DNA of 64,000 bases from Nevskia sp. (GTDB taxonomy: Bacteria > Pseudomonadota > Gammaproteobacteria > Nevskiales > Nevskiaceae), in NCBI GenBank assembly GCA_031291075.1, contig JARLJS010000123.1:1-64000 (forward strand), in the 5' to 3' direction. Shown piece after piece: positions 16,385 through 25,239 of this stretch (positions within the stretch are counted from its first letter, which is position 1; each line of letters starts with the position of its first letter). Position numbers and translations under genes: made by a program. The notes under the pieces are model-generated. The model was not told the origin of the DNA. It saw only the letters and a program-made list of their open reading frames with translations, and searched no databases.

Positions 16385-17908
16385 CTAGTACTCGAGATGG
16401 ATCCGGAACCCGATCACGTTGGCCGGGCCACGGTCCTTGTTATAACCGGGGTTGTCGATGCGCTGGAAATCGCCGCTGAGCTGCACGCCTTTGAACGGCT
16501 CGAATCGGTAGTAGCTCTCCAGCACGCGCTCCGCGCCATAGTCAATCCTGCCGTCGCCGACCACGAAGCCCAGGCCACCGGCGGCCAGGTACTCTTCCTG
16601 CGGCCCCGACAGATTGCCGATGACGTAAGCCAGGCCGAGACGATCGCTAGGCCGTGCCCAATGCACGCCGTCGAGCTGGCCGCCGAACGTGACCAGGCGG
16701 TCCACCTGGGTGAAGGCGAACGACTCGGTGCGGCCGTCGTTCCATCCCACGCGTGCGAACAAGCCGGTTTCGCCGTCGTCCGCCAGCGGCAGTTCCCCGT
16801 TCAGGGCAAAGCCGTACTTGCGGCGGTAGGGCTTGTCGTCGGCGACGATGTCCGGCGTGGTGCCGTTGGCCTGGCCAATGGCCAGGGCTTCGCGGTACAG
16901 GCCCATGCGCGCCGTGTTCTGGTAGACCAGCGCCCGCACCACCCAGCCGTTGTCCCGCGGCTGCTGCAGCGTCAGTTCCAGTTGCTGGCCGTTGGCATGG
17001 GTGATGGGGCTGTCCAGCGGCTGGCCGTTGGCGAACCTCGGCATCTGGTAGATGCCGTAGCGCAGCGACCAGGCCGGGCTGATGTAGCCGATCATGAGCC
17101 CGCCGCTGTAGCCGCGCGTGTCCGCCGCGTAGTCCCAGGCCGTGTTCTGGAACAGGCTCCAGTTCTCGAACTGGGTGCGGGTGGAATTGGCGTAGCGGTT
17201 CTTGTCGAAATCGTCCGGCGCGGCCATGGTGCCGAGCTTGAACTCCAGGCGCGTGTCGGCCTCCTGGCCGGGCAGGCTGTCCTGCGCGCGCTCGACCTCG
17301 TGGCTGGAATCGCTCAGCGGCAGCACGTAGCGCAGGTACTTGCGCGCGGCGTAAGGGGTCTTGGGCAGGCTGGATGCGCCCTGCCGGATGGGGTCGCCGT
17401 TGGTGAGGCTGCCCAGGCCGGTGACGTTGCCGATGCCGCCACCCTGGAACAGCTCGATATCCAGGTAAAGCTGGAGATGCCGCAGCGGCTCCCAGCCGGT
17501 ATAGACCCCGTAGGTATAACTGTTCGCCGTGTCGCCGTCGGCCGGCAGGCTCAGGTTGCTGGCGTAGGGAGAGTTCAGCGGATACAGGTGCTGCCGGATC
17601 ATGGTGAACTGCAGTCCGGTCAGCATCGGCAGCGGCACGTGCTCCAGGCCGAGCCGCGCCAGCCAGTCGGCCAGTTCCGGCGCGGTATCCCGCGGGGATG
17701 CTCCGGCGCCCGTCGCGGCACTCGTGCCATCCGCCGCGGCCAGCCACGACGTGGCGCCAAACGCGAGGATCGCCGCCCGGATCGTGTCCGGCCATGGGCG
17801 GCGTCGACGCGGGCTTCCGTCCCCGTTGTTTGACCGGGCTTTGCGGCCAGGCTGGAAATCCGGGTGCGACAGGCCGGCGTCCGCTGTGACGCACTGGGTG
17901 TGCTGCAT
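16385..17908 (-). CDS. Carbohydrate porin, OprB family
   Basis: An outer-membrane beta-barrel of about 507 residues with the OprB-family pattern: an N-terminal LADWLARLG segment, then YLDIELFQGGGI, TGLGSLTNGD, YLRYVLPLS and many alternating aromatic strands, ending in HLEY. The N-terminus from the ATG at 17908 is unusually long and Arg-rich before a hydrophobic signal segment (AAILAFGATSWLAAAD). ATGs at 17944 or further up are possible, so the start is uncertain. It is transcribed in the same direction as the metal pump genes, 205 bases before the adaptor, and may be a metal-responsive neighbour. Sugar specificity cannot be judged. Confidence 0.75.
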   Translation of the reverse strand: MQHTQCVTADAGLSHPDFQPGRKARSNNGDGSPRRRRPWPDTIRAAILAFGATSWLAAADGTSAATGAGASPRDTAPELADWLARLGLEHVPLPMLTGLQFTMIRQHLYPLNSPYASNLSLPADGDTANSYTYGVYTGWEPLRHLQLYLDIELFQGGGIGNVTGLGSLTNGDPIRQGASSLPKTPYAARKYLRYVLPLSDSSHEVERAQDSLPGQEADTRLEFKLGTMAAPDDFDKNRYANSTRTQFENWSLFQNTAWDYAADTRGYSGGLMIGYISPAWSLRYGIYQMPRFANGQPLDSPITHANGQQLELTLQQPRDNGWVVRALVYQNTARMGLYREALAIGQANGTTPDIVADDKPYRRKYGFALNGELPLADDGETGLFARVGWNDGRTESFAFTQVDRLVTFGGQLDGVHWARPSDRLGLAYVIGNLSGPQEEYLAAGGLGFVVGDGRIDYGAERVLESYYRFEPFKGVQLSGDFQRIDNPGYNKDRGPANVIGFRIHLEY

Positions 17909-18116
17909 GGGTCTTCTTTGAGATTGCCGGGAATAAGGCGTCATTGTCGCGCAGTTCCTCTCCGCCAGAGCGTAGCCCACGGTTCGCGAGCCGACGCGCC
18001 GCTGGCGTAGACTGGCGGCGGTCGGCCGGGACAACGCGTCGACCATCCTGGCATGGTGCATCCGGCACGCAAGGTGCAGGTCCGGCGCCCAGGGAACATA
18101 CCGGAAGGATGCTTCG

Positions 18117-19112
18117 ATGCTGATCGCGATCGTGCTGCTGCTGGGCGCCGCCGGCCTGATCTACGGCGCCTGCGAATTTTTCGTCAACGGGGTGGAGTGG
18201 TTCGGCCGCAAGGCCGGGGTGGGGCAGACCGCGGTCGGCACCGTGCTGGCGGCGTTCGGCACGGCCCTGCCGGAGAGCGTGGTGACCCTGGTCGCGGTCG
18301 CCTTTGGCCGCGACGGAGCGTCCAAGGACATCGGTGTCGGTGCCGCGCTGGGCGGGCCGCTGGTGCTGAGCACCGTTGCTTATGCGGTGGTCGGGCTGAC
18401 CACCCTGGCTGCCCGCCCCGGCGGTTCCACTGCGGTCACGGTCAACCGCGAACGGCTCGGTCGCGACCAGTTCTGGTTCCTGTTGATCTTCCTCTGCAAA
18501 ATGGCTCTCGGCCTGATCGCCTTCGCCTTCAAGCCGCTGTTGGGCTTTGCCTTCCTCGCCGTCTACGCCCTCTACGTCTGGAAGGAGATCGGCCACGAGG
18601 ACGACGCGGAGCACGAGGAACTCGAGCCGCTCAAGCTGCGTCCGCGCGATACCGACCCGGCATCGGCCTGGGTGGTGGCACAAGCCGGCTTGGCGCTGGT
18701 GGTGATTTTCGGCGCGTCCCAGCTATTCGTGCGCCAGCTCGAAAGTGTCGGCCCCTGGCTCGGCATCCCCGCCACCGTCACCGCCCTGCTGCTGAGCCCG
18801 ATCGCCACCGAGCTGCCCGAGACCATGAACGCGATCATCTGGATCCGCCAGGGCAAGCAGCGGCTGGCGCTGGCCAACATCAGCGGCGCCATGATGATCC
18901 AGACCACCGTGCCCAGCGCGTTCGGCCTGTTCTTCACACCCTGGATGTTTGACGCGCCGCTGATCCTGTCCGGCGCGGTCACCCTGGCGTCCATCTCGGG
19001 GCTGTACCTGCTGCTGCGTCGGGATGCGTTGACGGCGCGACGGCTGGCGCTGTTCGGGACGTTGTACGGGGTGTTCGCGCTTGGTTTGTTGATCCTGCGG
19101 ATGCCCGGGTAG
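18117..19112 (+). CDS. Sodium/calcium exchanger (CaCA) family membrane protein
   Basis: A 331-residue integral membrane protein with about ten hydrophobic helices and the two inverted alpha-repeats of cation/Ca2+ exchangers: GTVLAAFGTALPESVVT in the first half and LLLSPIATELPETMNA in the second. The acidic residues of both repeats, which bind the cation, are present. A charged cytoplasmic loop (HEDDAEHEELE) separates the halves. It would exchange a divalent cation for Na+ or H+ across the inner membrane. GGAAGGA precedes the ATG. It is divergent from the porin gene. Confidence 0.85.
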   Translation: MLIAIVLLLGAAGLIYGACEFFVNGVEWFGRKAGVGQTAVGTVLAAFGTALPESVVTLVAVAFGRDGASKDIGVGAALGGPLVLSTVAYAVVGLTTLAARPGGSTAVTVNRERLGRDQFWFLLIFLCKMALGLIAFAFKPLLGFAFLAVYALYVWKEIGHEDDAEHEELEPLKLRPRDTDPASAWVVAQAGLALVVIFGASQLFVRQLESVGPWLGIPATVTALLLSPIATELPETMNAIIWIRQGKQRLALANISGAMMIQTTVPSAFGLFFTPWMFDAPLILSGAVTLASISGLYLLLRRDALTARRLALFGTLYGVFALGLLILRMPG

Positions 19113-19227
19113 GGGCTGGGCACCGCCCAATCCCGTGTTCCCCAATGCCGGACAGCGTAGGGATGCGGCAGTCTCGTCAGCAGAGAGGGCCGCGAAGCGG
19201 CCCTCAACTACTGATCGACCAGGAACC

Positions 19228-22200
19228 CTATTGGGCCGTCGCTATCGCAAAATGCGGTGTGGTAACCCCGAGGTTCAGATTTGTCCACGCCCCCCAGGAA
19301 TTCGCGCCCACCGTGTAGTTCTGGTAATACGGACCGTAGCTGTAGCCGCTGTAGGTGAAGATATCCGAGTTGTCGGTCGTATCCCAGACGCCATTGAACT
19401 GCACGAAACCATGCGGAAGTGCACCGAGGCCGTAGGTCGCCTCGGCATAGGTCGCGGCCGCGTTCACGAAATCGAAGCAGGGCCGGAATGAATAATACGC
19501 CGGGTAGGATCCCGAGATCTGCGGGTTGCTCGCCGGCAACGTGAAGACCAGTCCACCCTTAGTCAGGGTCGCCGGATTGATCGACGTTTGCGACGCCAGG
19601 TACATATCGACCGTGAGGCCACAATTTTCGAGTGTGAACTGCGAGTCGGCCGGGCTCGCTCCGTTGACTCCGGGGGCTCGCAGCGTGATCGGTTTGTTGA
19701 AGATAAACGTGAAGTTCGTGCCGTCGAACCCGGCGGCGACCAGGAGTGGTGGCAGGAAATCACGGACCAAGAGCTTGGCGTTGCTGCCCGTATTGCCGGC
19801 CAGATCGGCAATACCGGTCAGGTCGACAATCTTGCCGCCCATTCGCGCGTCGTTGGACAGTGAGAACACGCTGCTCACGGTCGCGGTAAACAGGTTGCTG
19901 GTGATCGTGTTGTAGCCCAGCGTGTAGGTGGCGTCCTTGACGAAGCCCGGGTTGGAGAATGACGCGGTGCCCGTGCTCGGCGGGGTCGGCAACGAAGTCG
20001 GATTGAGCGGCTCGCTCACGTTGAAGCCAAGGGTCGGGGTGGGATTGAATGCCGTGGCCCCCGTGGCATCGTAGAACGTGTCGCTAGCGGGGTGGTAGGA
20101 ATTGACTACCGACCCGTACTCGGAACGCAGCACAGCAGCGCCTGCCGACAACGCTTCGAGTGACGAAGGGCCGGTTAGACTCCCGGCAGACGTATTGTTG
20201 ATATTCAGCGCCAGCGGCGTTACCGGAAACACCGCCATGCCGGCGTTTGTCTGGGTCGCCGGGATCACTACGCCACCGCCGATGCCCCTGTTGCCCGAGC
20301 CAACGGCTTTCACCTCGGCGTTGAAGACCGCCACCATCGGATCCTGCGCCACCGTGGTGGGCGGCGCAATGTCATTCAGGGTCAAAGCAGCCGCGACCGT
20401 GCTCGGGTCCGACGGCAGAGTGGGTGCGCCGATGGTATCGACGCCGCGCTGCACGATCTGCACGGTCCATCCCGGCTGGACTCCCGACAGCTCGAGTGTG
20501 ATCGTGCCGCCAGATGCGTTGGCCGGTTTGGGAGCGATGATCTGATCGTAAGATGCAAACGACCCGTCACCGTAGGGCGCGCTCATGGTCGCGCTTGCCG
20601 ACGACGAGGGATTGGCGGCGCCGAGTGCCGCGCTCGTCGTGGAAACGATTCCCACCCTGCCGCTTGTGGATATGAAGTTGCCCTTGCCGTCGGTTTCGAC
20701 GACAACATAGTCCGATGCGCCGGAAGGCTTGAACGAAACGCTGGCGACGGTTGTGTTGACAGTTTCCGCGGTACCGGCCGGAGCCGCAGCCAGCAGCCTG
20801 GCGAAGTTCGACAGGACGGCGGCAGGATCCGCCAGCGGATCCTGCGCGTTCAATTGCAGGGCGGAGAACTGGTTCCCATAAGCCGATGCCAGCCCCAAAG
20901 GATCCGGATTCGTCGCGCTGACGGTGTTGATGAAGGCGCCGGAGGTCAGATAAAACGGATCGTTGGCGGGATTCAGCGCGGTGTTGAGCTGGGCAAGGCC
21001 CGTCACCGGCGGCAGGGTAGTCACGACGTTCGACGACAGGCTCAGCAGCACATCGACGTAGCCCCCGGCGCTGCCGATGTAATTGGGTTCGACGGCGCTC
21101 ACCGGTAGCGTGTTGGGAACCGAGGGTGACAGTGGCGTGCCCGCGGCGTTTGTCACCGACTGCGGGGGGATTGCGATGGTGATCCAGTCACCTACGGCGA
21201 GCGGAGCGGTTTTGACGGTCAGGGAGTTGGTCCCGGCGGTCACGCCCGTAACGGGCACGCTGAATTCATTGCCGCCCGACGCCGGCACCTCGGTCACGAC
21301 GATGCCGGAGTTGGCCGCGATTGAGACCGGCTGGCTAAAGTTGATGGTAATGCCGGCGGTGCCGTCGGTGCCGGTGCCGAGGGTGCCGTGGCCTGCGCCA
21401 CGACCTCCCGGGTTGACGTTGCTGGAGCCGACGACCTGGGTTACGCCGGTGATGTAGGGAGCGATGCTGGACGTGACCGTGGCCGGCGCGGTGATCACGC
21501 CGCCGAGGGCGACCGAACTGCCGCCCTGCGCCCCCGAGTATACCGGTGCCGTGCCGGGCGGGGTGGCGGGTGTCGGAGCGGTCGACGACGTCGCGATCGG
21601 GCAGGCGCCACCGGCCCCGCTGGTTGCGATGTTGAGGCCGGGCGAACCGAGGAAAAAGCAGGAATGGTCGGGGAGGTTGCCGAAAGTGAAGTTACCGGTC
21701 GCGTCGACCGTGGTGAACATGGCCTGGCCGAACGAGTACAGGACCGTGGTCGCGCCGGCGGCCGGGCCGCTGGACCCGTTGCGGCCGGAGCTGACCGGCG
21801 CGAAAGCCTGGAACTGCAGCGTCAGCAGCGTACCCGGGGGAACCGGAACGCCGGAATTGTTCAGCAGCGTGCCCGACACGGTGGCCGTGGTTGCCGGCAA
21901 CTGGATGAGGCCGGCGCTTGCGACGAAGCCGTTGACGAACGTCGCGGCCGAGCTGCCGCCCGTGGTCTGGGCCTGCGGATTCACGGCGACGAACGCGCCG
22001 ACATAGCCCGCCGGCGGCGTGATCACGAGATCGATGCCGGACGTGGCCCCGATGACATTGGCGATCGTGAACTGACCGTTCGCATCGGTCGTCGCGCTGT
22101 TCGTGACCGCGCCGCCTCCGGACGAGGACGAACCCGAACCGGATGAGGACGAGGACCCGGAGGACGACGAGGAACCTGCGCTGGCGATGGCACCCGCCGG

Positions 22201-22409
22201 CGCCGTCACCACCACACCTTTGATCGGCGTGCCGCTGCCGTCGACGACGGTGCCGATCACGGTCCCAGTGGGCGCCGTCGCTGGGGTGGAGGTACCGCCG
22301 GATGTGGAAGCTGTGGCCGGGGCGAGTAGTAGTTTTTCGAACAGGCCGACAGTGTCAGCGCCACGAGCGCAGCAGTCCGCCACGAAGTTCCATGATTCGC
22401 GTAAGGCAT
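19228..22409 (-). CDS. Large Ser/Gly/Thr-rich surface lipoprotein with Ig-like segments; apparent N-terminal frameshift
   Basis: An ORF of more than 1000 residues. After an N-terminal Thr/Ser-rich part comes a carboxypeptidase-regulatory-like segment (GTVIGTVVDGSGTPIKGVVV), a polyserine/glycine linker, then beta-rich Ig-like repeats (ITINFSQPVSI; FTFIFNKPITL) and an aromatic C-terminus. As tracked (start 22461) it has no export signal. One frame over, an ATG at 22409 with GGGGA upstream encodes MPYANHG..., a hydrophobic stretch and lipobox LSAC, then runs out of frame at an A5 run (plus-strand bases 22333-22337). One extra A would join signal and body (CSKKLLLAPATAS). So this is probably a secreted lipoprotein broken by a one-base deletion or a sequence error. 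No function is recognised. Confidence 0.6.
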
Positions 22410-22828
22410 GCAGATTTCCCCGGTTGCACGGCGCGAACAGCCCGCCGTCCCGACGGGTCAATTCAGCGCGTCAAAAATGATTGCCACGATTTCGCCGCCT
22501 GGAGGAACTGTCGACGTTCTGCTTCCCCAAGCCCGCGTGTCCCTACGGTTCCAGGCCTGTGAAAGGCCTGGAGGAATCCCTTTACGTCGCCAGTATGCAA
22601 GCTGTCGCGTCGATAGTCTGCACAAGGTCTGTTTTCGTATCAACACGACCGTCCCCCAAATGGTGGAGGCTTCGATGCGTAGGGCGAAATATTGGCTCTG
22701 CTCGATCGATACGAATCAGCGCCAAGGACATGCGGGACAGGCAAGGCTTGTCCCGCATGTCCGGCGTGGGAGTAGGCCCGGTCGTCCGGTGGGCCGGACG
22801 GTGCGGTGAGCGGTCGGGTCCGTTCCGG
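22410..22828. other. Intergenic region, lower GC, two hairpins, no gene
   Basis: This 419-base gap between the surface lipoprotein and the first yceI gene (both on the minus strand) has no convincing ORF. It is visibly richer in A/T than its surroundings. It contains a perfect 8-bp palindrome with a five-base loop (CCAGGCCT/AGGCCTGG, 22551-22571) in what would be the leader of the lipoprotein gene, and the terminator-like hairpin listed separately. I found no strong promoter match. Confidence 0.6.
22726..22762 (-). terminator. Strong hairpin after the yceI operon
   Basis: Two 17-base arms (GGACATGCGGGACAGGC and its complement with one G-T pair) flank a three-base loop, 66 bases after the stop of the last yceI gene. 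No T-run follows on the minus strand, so it is either a structure-driven terminator or a 3' stabiliser. Confidence 0.5.
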
Positions 22829-23455
22829 CTAGTGCTGCGGGCCCGGCTTGTCCGCCAGCAAGCCTTCGACCTGGATGGCCAGCTTGACGCTGCCGCTGCC
22901 AGTCATCTTGACGCCGTAATCGATGCCGAAGTCGCTGCGGTTGATCTCCGCGGAGGCATCCGCGCCGCAGCGTTCCACCTTGAGCATCGGATCGGGGATG
23001 CACTTGAAGGAGTTGATCTTGAGTGCGACCGGCTTGGTTACGCCGTGGAGCGTGAGCTCGCCATCCGCTTCCACCGGCGTGGCGCCGTCGAACTTGACCG
23101 TATCCGACTTGAACACTGCGGTGGGGAACTTGGCGACGTCGAAGAAGTCCGGGCTCTTGGCATGGTCGTTCATCTTCTGCATGCCGAAGTCGATGGAGGT
23201 TGCATCGATGGTGACGTCGATCGAGCCGGTCTTGGCTTCGCTGTCCAGCGTCACGCTGCCGGACTGGGTGTGGTCGAACTTGCCGCGCCAGAACGAGATC
23301 GCCTGGATGTGCGGCGCCTCGAAACTGACGTAGGTGTGCGCGGGGTCCAGGTTGTAGTGCTTGGCCTCGGCCCGGGCCGGCGAACTCAGGAACAATACCA
23401 GCGCGGCGCAGCCCAGGGTGAAGCCCGAGTTGAAGCCCAAGTTGAAACGATTCAT
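22829..23455 (-). CDS. YceI family periplasmic protein (first copy)
   Basis: A 208-residue secreted protein: signal peptide of about 29 residues ending ARA, then the YceI lipocalin-like barrel (HYNLDPAHTYVSFEAPH; HAKSPDFFDVAKFPTAVF; ELTLHGVTKPVAL; RSDFGIDYGV). YceI proteins bind isoprenoid chains such as quinone-type lipids in the periplasm. AGGAG lies eight bases before the ATG. It is the last gene of an Rrf2-cytochrome b561-YceI-YceI operon; a 40-base gap separates it from the preceding yceI. The pairing with cytochrome b561 parallels yceJ-yceI of E. coli and suggests a role in quinone-linked electron handling or stress. Confidence 0.9.
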   Translation of the reverse strand: MNRFNLGFNSGFTLGCAALVLFLSSPARAEAKHYNLDPAHTYVSFEAPHIQAISFWRGKFDHTQSGSVTLDSEAKTGSIDVTIDATSIDFGMQKMNDHAKSPDFFDVAKFPTAVFKSDTVKFDGATPVEADGELTLHGVTKPVALKINSFKCIPDPMLKVERCGADASAEINRSDFGIDYGVKMTGSGSVKLAIQVEGLLADKPGPQH

Positions 23456-23495
23456 CGTGGAGACTCCTGTAGCGGTTGGGGGGGCGGATGCGAGT

Positions 23496-24056
23496 TTATC
23501 GAGGCGGCGGCACGACGATGTGAAACTTGACCGTGACCTGGTCGGCGACCGTATCCTGCCACTGCGCGTCGCCGATGCCGAAGTGGCCGCGCGAGATCGG
23601 CACCGAGCCGTCGAACACCGTGGCCGCGCCGTCCTTGCCGACAGTCACCGTGGCGGTGAGGTTCTGATCCTTGCCCTTCAGCTTGAGCGTGCCGCTGGCT
23701 TCATAGCGGTTGCCGCCCAGCGGCTTCAGGCCGGTCGCCTCGAAACCCGCCCGCGGATAGTGGGCGGTATCCAGCCAGGCCGGTTTGCGCACTTCACTGT
23801 TGTAGTCCTCGTCGCCGAGGTCGAAGCTGGCGGTGTCGATGTCGAGGTGGGCGCGGGCCTGTGCCGGCCTGGTGGGGTCGAAGTCGACGCTGCCGGAGAA
23901 CTGCTTGAACGGCGCCTCCACCGGCACGTTCATCTGGGTGAAAACTGCGCTCAACGTGCTCCTGGCGGCGCTTACCTTGGCGTCCGCCGCCAGTCCGTCC
24001 AGCGCCGCCAGCAGCAGTACGGCCGCGCCAAGGCGTGGCAGCCTCCGTCCGGTCAT
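23496..24056 (-). CDS. YceI family periplasmic protein (second copy)
   Basis: A 186-residue protein with a signal peptide (LGAAVLLLAALDGLAAD) and a divergent YceI barrel (FTQMNVPVEAPFKQFSG; FDLGDEDYNSEVRKPAWLDT; YPRAGFEATG; ISRGHFGIGDAQWQD). The track joins it to a shadow frame of the preceding gene. The ATG at 24056 overlaps the cytochrome b561 stop by four bases (ATGA), so the two are translationally coupled, which makes a membrane cytochrome plus periplasmic lipid-binding partner likely. It differs from the other copy well beyond recent duplication. Confidence 0.88.
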   Translation of the reverse strand: MTGRRLPRLGAAVLLLAALDGLAADAKVSAARSTLSAVFTQMNVPVEAPFKQFSGSVDFDPTRPAQARAHLDIDTASFDLGDEDYNSEVRKPAWLDTAHYPRAGFEATGLKPLGGNRYEASGTLKLKGKDQNLTATVTVGKDGAATVFDGSVPISRGHFGIGDAQWQDTVADQVTVKFHIVVPPPR

Positions 24057-24625
24057 GGCGTGCCTTCCCTTGCGGCGCCGCGCCAGCGCAACATGCGGCG
24101 CAGCGTATCGTCGCGGTCGAAGAAGTGGTGCTTCAGCGCCGCCGCCACATGCAGCAGCAACAGGTAGAACAGCAGCCAAGCCAGGGTGGCGTGGATGTCG
24201 ATCAGGCTGGCCGCGAGCAGTTTGTTCTTCGGCACCAGGTCCGGCAGTTGCCACAGGCCCAGGTAGACCACCGGGTAACCGGAGGCCGAGCTGAAGGTCC
24301 AGCCGGCCAGCGGAATGGTCACGATCAGGGTGTACATCAGCGCGTGGCTGAGCCTGGCGGCGAAGGTCTGCCAGGGCGGCATCGGCGGCAACGGCGGGGG
24401 GCGGTGCGACAGGCGCCAGATCACCCGCAGCGCCGCCAGCCCCAGCACCGTGATGCCAAGCCACTTGTGATAGGCCACCAGCTTCACCTTCTGCGGGCTG
24501 AACGGCAGGTCGGATACCACCAGGCCCAGGCTGAAGGCGCAGACGATGATCGCCGCCACGGTCCAGTGCAGGGCCACCGCGGTCCGCGTGTAACCCGGCG
24601 GCGCGACCGCTGGCGCCTGCGTCAT
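24053..24625 (-). CDS. Cytochrome b561 family membrane protein
   Basis: A 190-residue protein with four hydrophobic helices and the histidines that hold two b-type hemes in this family: VALHWTVAA, AYHKWLGI, ARLSHALMY and IDIHATLAW, with LLHVAAALKHHF near the end. It should pass electrons between quinol and an acceptor in the inner membrane. It starts within a four-base overlap (ATGA) of the Rrf2 gene and ends within a four-base overlap of the second yceI gene, so all are co-translated. Confidence 0.9.
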   Translation of the reverse strand: MTQAPAVAPPGYTRTAVALHWTVAAIIVCAFSLGLVVSDLPFSPQKVKLVAYHKWLGITVLGLAALRVIWRLSHRPPPLPPMPPWQTFAARLSHALMYTLIVTIPLAGWTFSSASGYPVVYLGLWQLPDLVPKNKLLAASLIDIHATLAWLLFYLLLLHVAAALKHHFFDRDDTLRRMLRWRGAAREGTP

Positions 24626-25089
24626 CGTGCGGCGCCCGCCGGAGCAGGCAGGACGTGCTCACCGTAGCGGGGCACCCGCGCGCCGGCCTCGTTCAGCAGG
24701 TCCCGGATCGAGACCCGGCCGAGGGCGTCGCGCAGCGCCTGCTCGGGTCCGGCCAGCACGCACTCCAGCGTGGCCTGGATGCCGGCGCCCATCGGGCAGC
24801 GCGGATTGGGGCTGATCCGCCCCACCGCGAAGAGGTCGCCGGCGGCGCGGATCGCCTGGTACACCTCGAGCAGGCTGATGCGCTCCGGCGAGCGCGCCAG
24901 GCGCGCGCCGCCGCCCGGTCCGAGCTGCGTTTCCACCAGGCCGGCGGCGCGCAGCATCGAGAGCATGCGCCGCACCAGCGCCGGATGGGTCTGGATACTC
25001 GCGGCCAGTTCGTCCGAGGTCACCATGCGGTCCTGCGACAGGCTCATGAAGGTGAGCGCATAGGTGGCGACGGCGAAGCGTGTGTTCAT
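24622..25089 (-). CDS. Rrf2 family transcriptional regulator
   Basis: A 155-residue DNA-binding protein with the Rrf2 winged helix (VTSDELAASIQTHPALVRRMLSMLRAAGLV, then GPGGGARLARSPERISLLEVY). The C-terminal half has PRCPMGAGIQ and one more Cys, not the three-Cys cluster spacing of IscR/NsrR, so it resembles the YwnA-type group that may sense redox through thiols instead of an Fe-S cluster. It is the first gene of the cytochrome b561-yceI operon. An imperfect palindrome just before its start suggests autoregulation of the whole operon. Confidence 0.88.
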   Translation of the reverse strand: MNTRFAVATYALTFMSLSQDRMVTSDELAASIQTHPALVRRMLSMLRAAGLVETQLGPGGGARLARSPERISLLEVYQAIRAAGDLFAVGRISPNPRCPMGAGIQATLECVLAGPEQALRDALGRVSIRDLLNEAGARVPRYGEHVLPAPAGAAR

Positions 25090-25100
25090 TGCGTGACGAT

Positions 25101-25113
25101 ATTAGTAACGAAT
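25101..25113 (-). promoter_or_regulatory. Candidate Rrf2 operator
   Basis: ATTAGTAACGAAT is a 13-base palindrome with 5 of 6 pairs matched, in an AT-rich patch 12 bases upstream of the Rrf2 start codon. Short AT-rich dyads with an internal GTAAC-like core are typical of YwnA-type Rrf2 sites. It is placed to block transcription of the operon. Confidence 0.4.
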
Positions 25114-25239
25114 TGCTGCAGTCAAGCGGGCACCGGCGTCACCGCGGGGCCGGCTCGGCATGGCGCCCATGTCGCCCAGCCCGTAAAATGCCCGCATCCC
25201 CCTTCGACTTCGCGCACACTCACCCAGAGGCTAACTGTG

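Noticed and set aside
19228-22461. Track start of the surface protein at 22461 as the true N-terminus
   Set aside because: The first 50 residues contain no signal and look like shadow translation; the frame next to it has a clear lipoprotein signal and ribosome site.
22103-22480. Acidic plus-strand ORF rich in Asp/Glu/Pro
   Set aside because: It is the antisense of the polyserine/glycine linker of the surface protein; no ribosome site or family.
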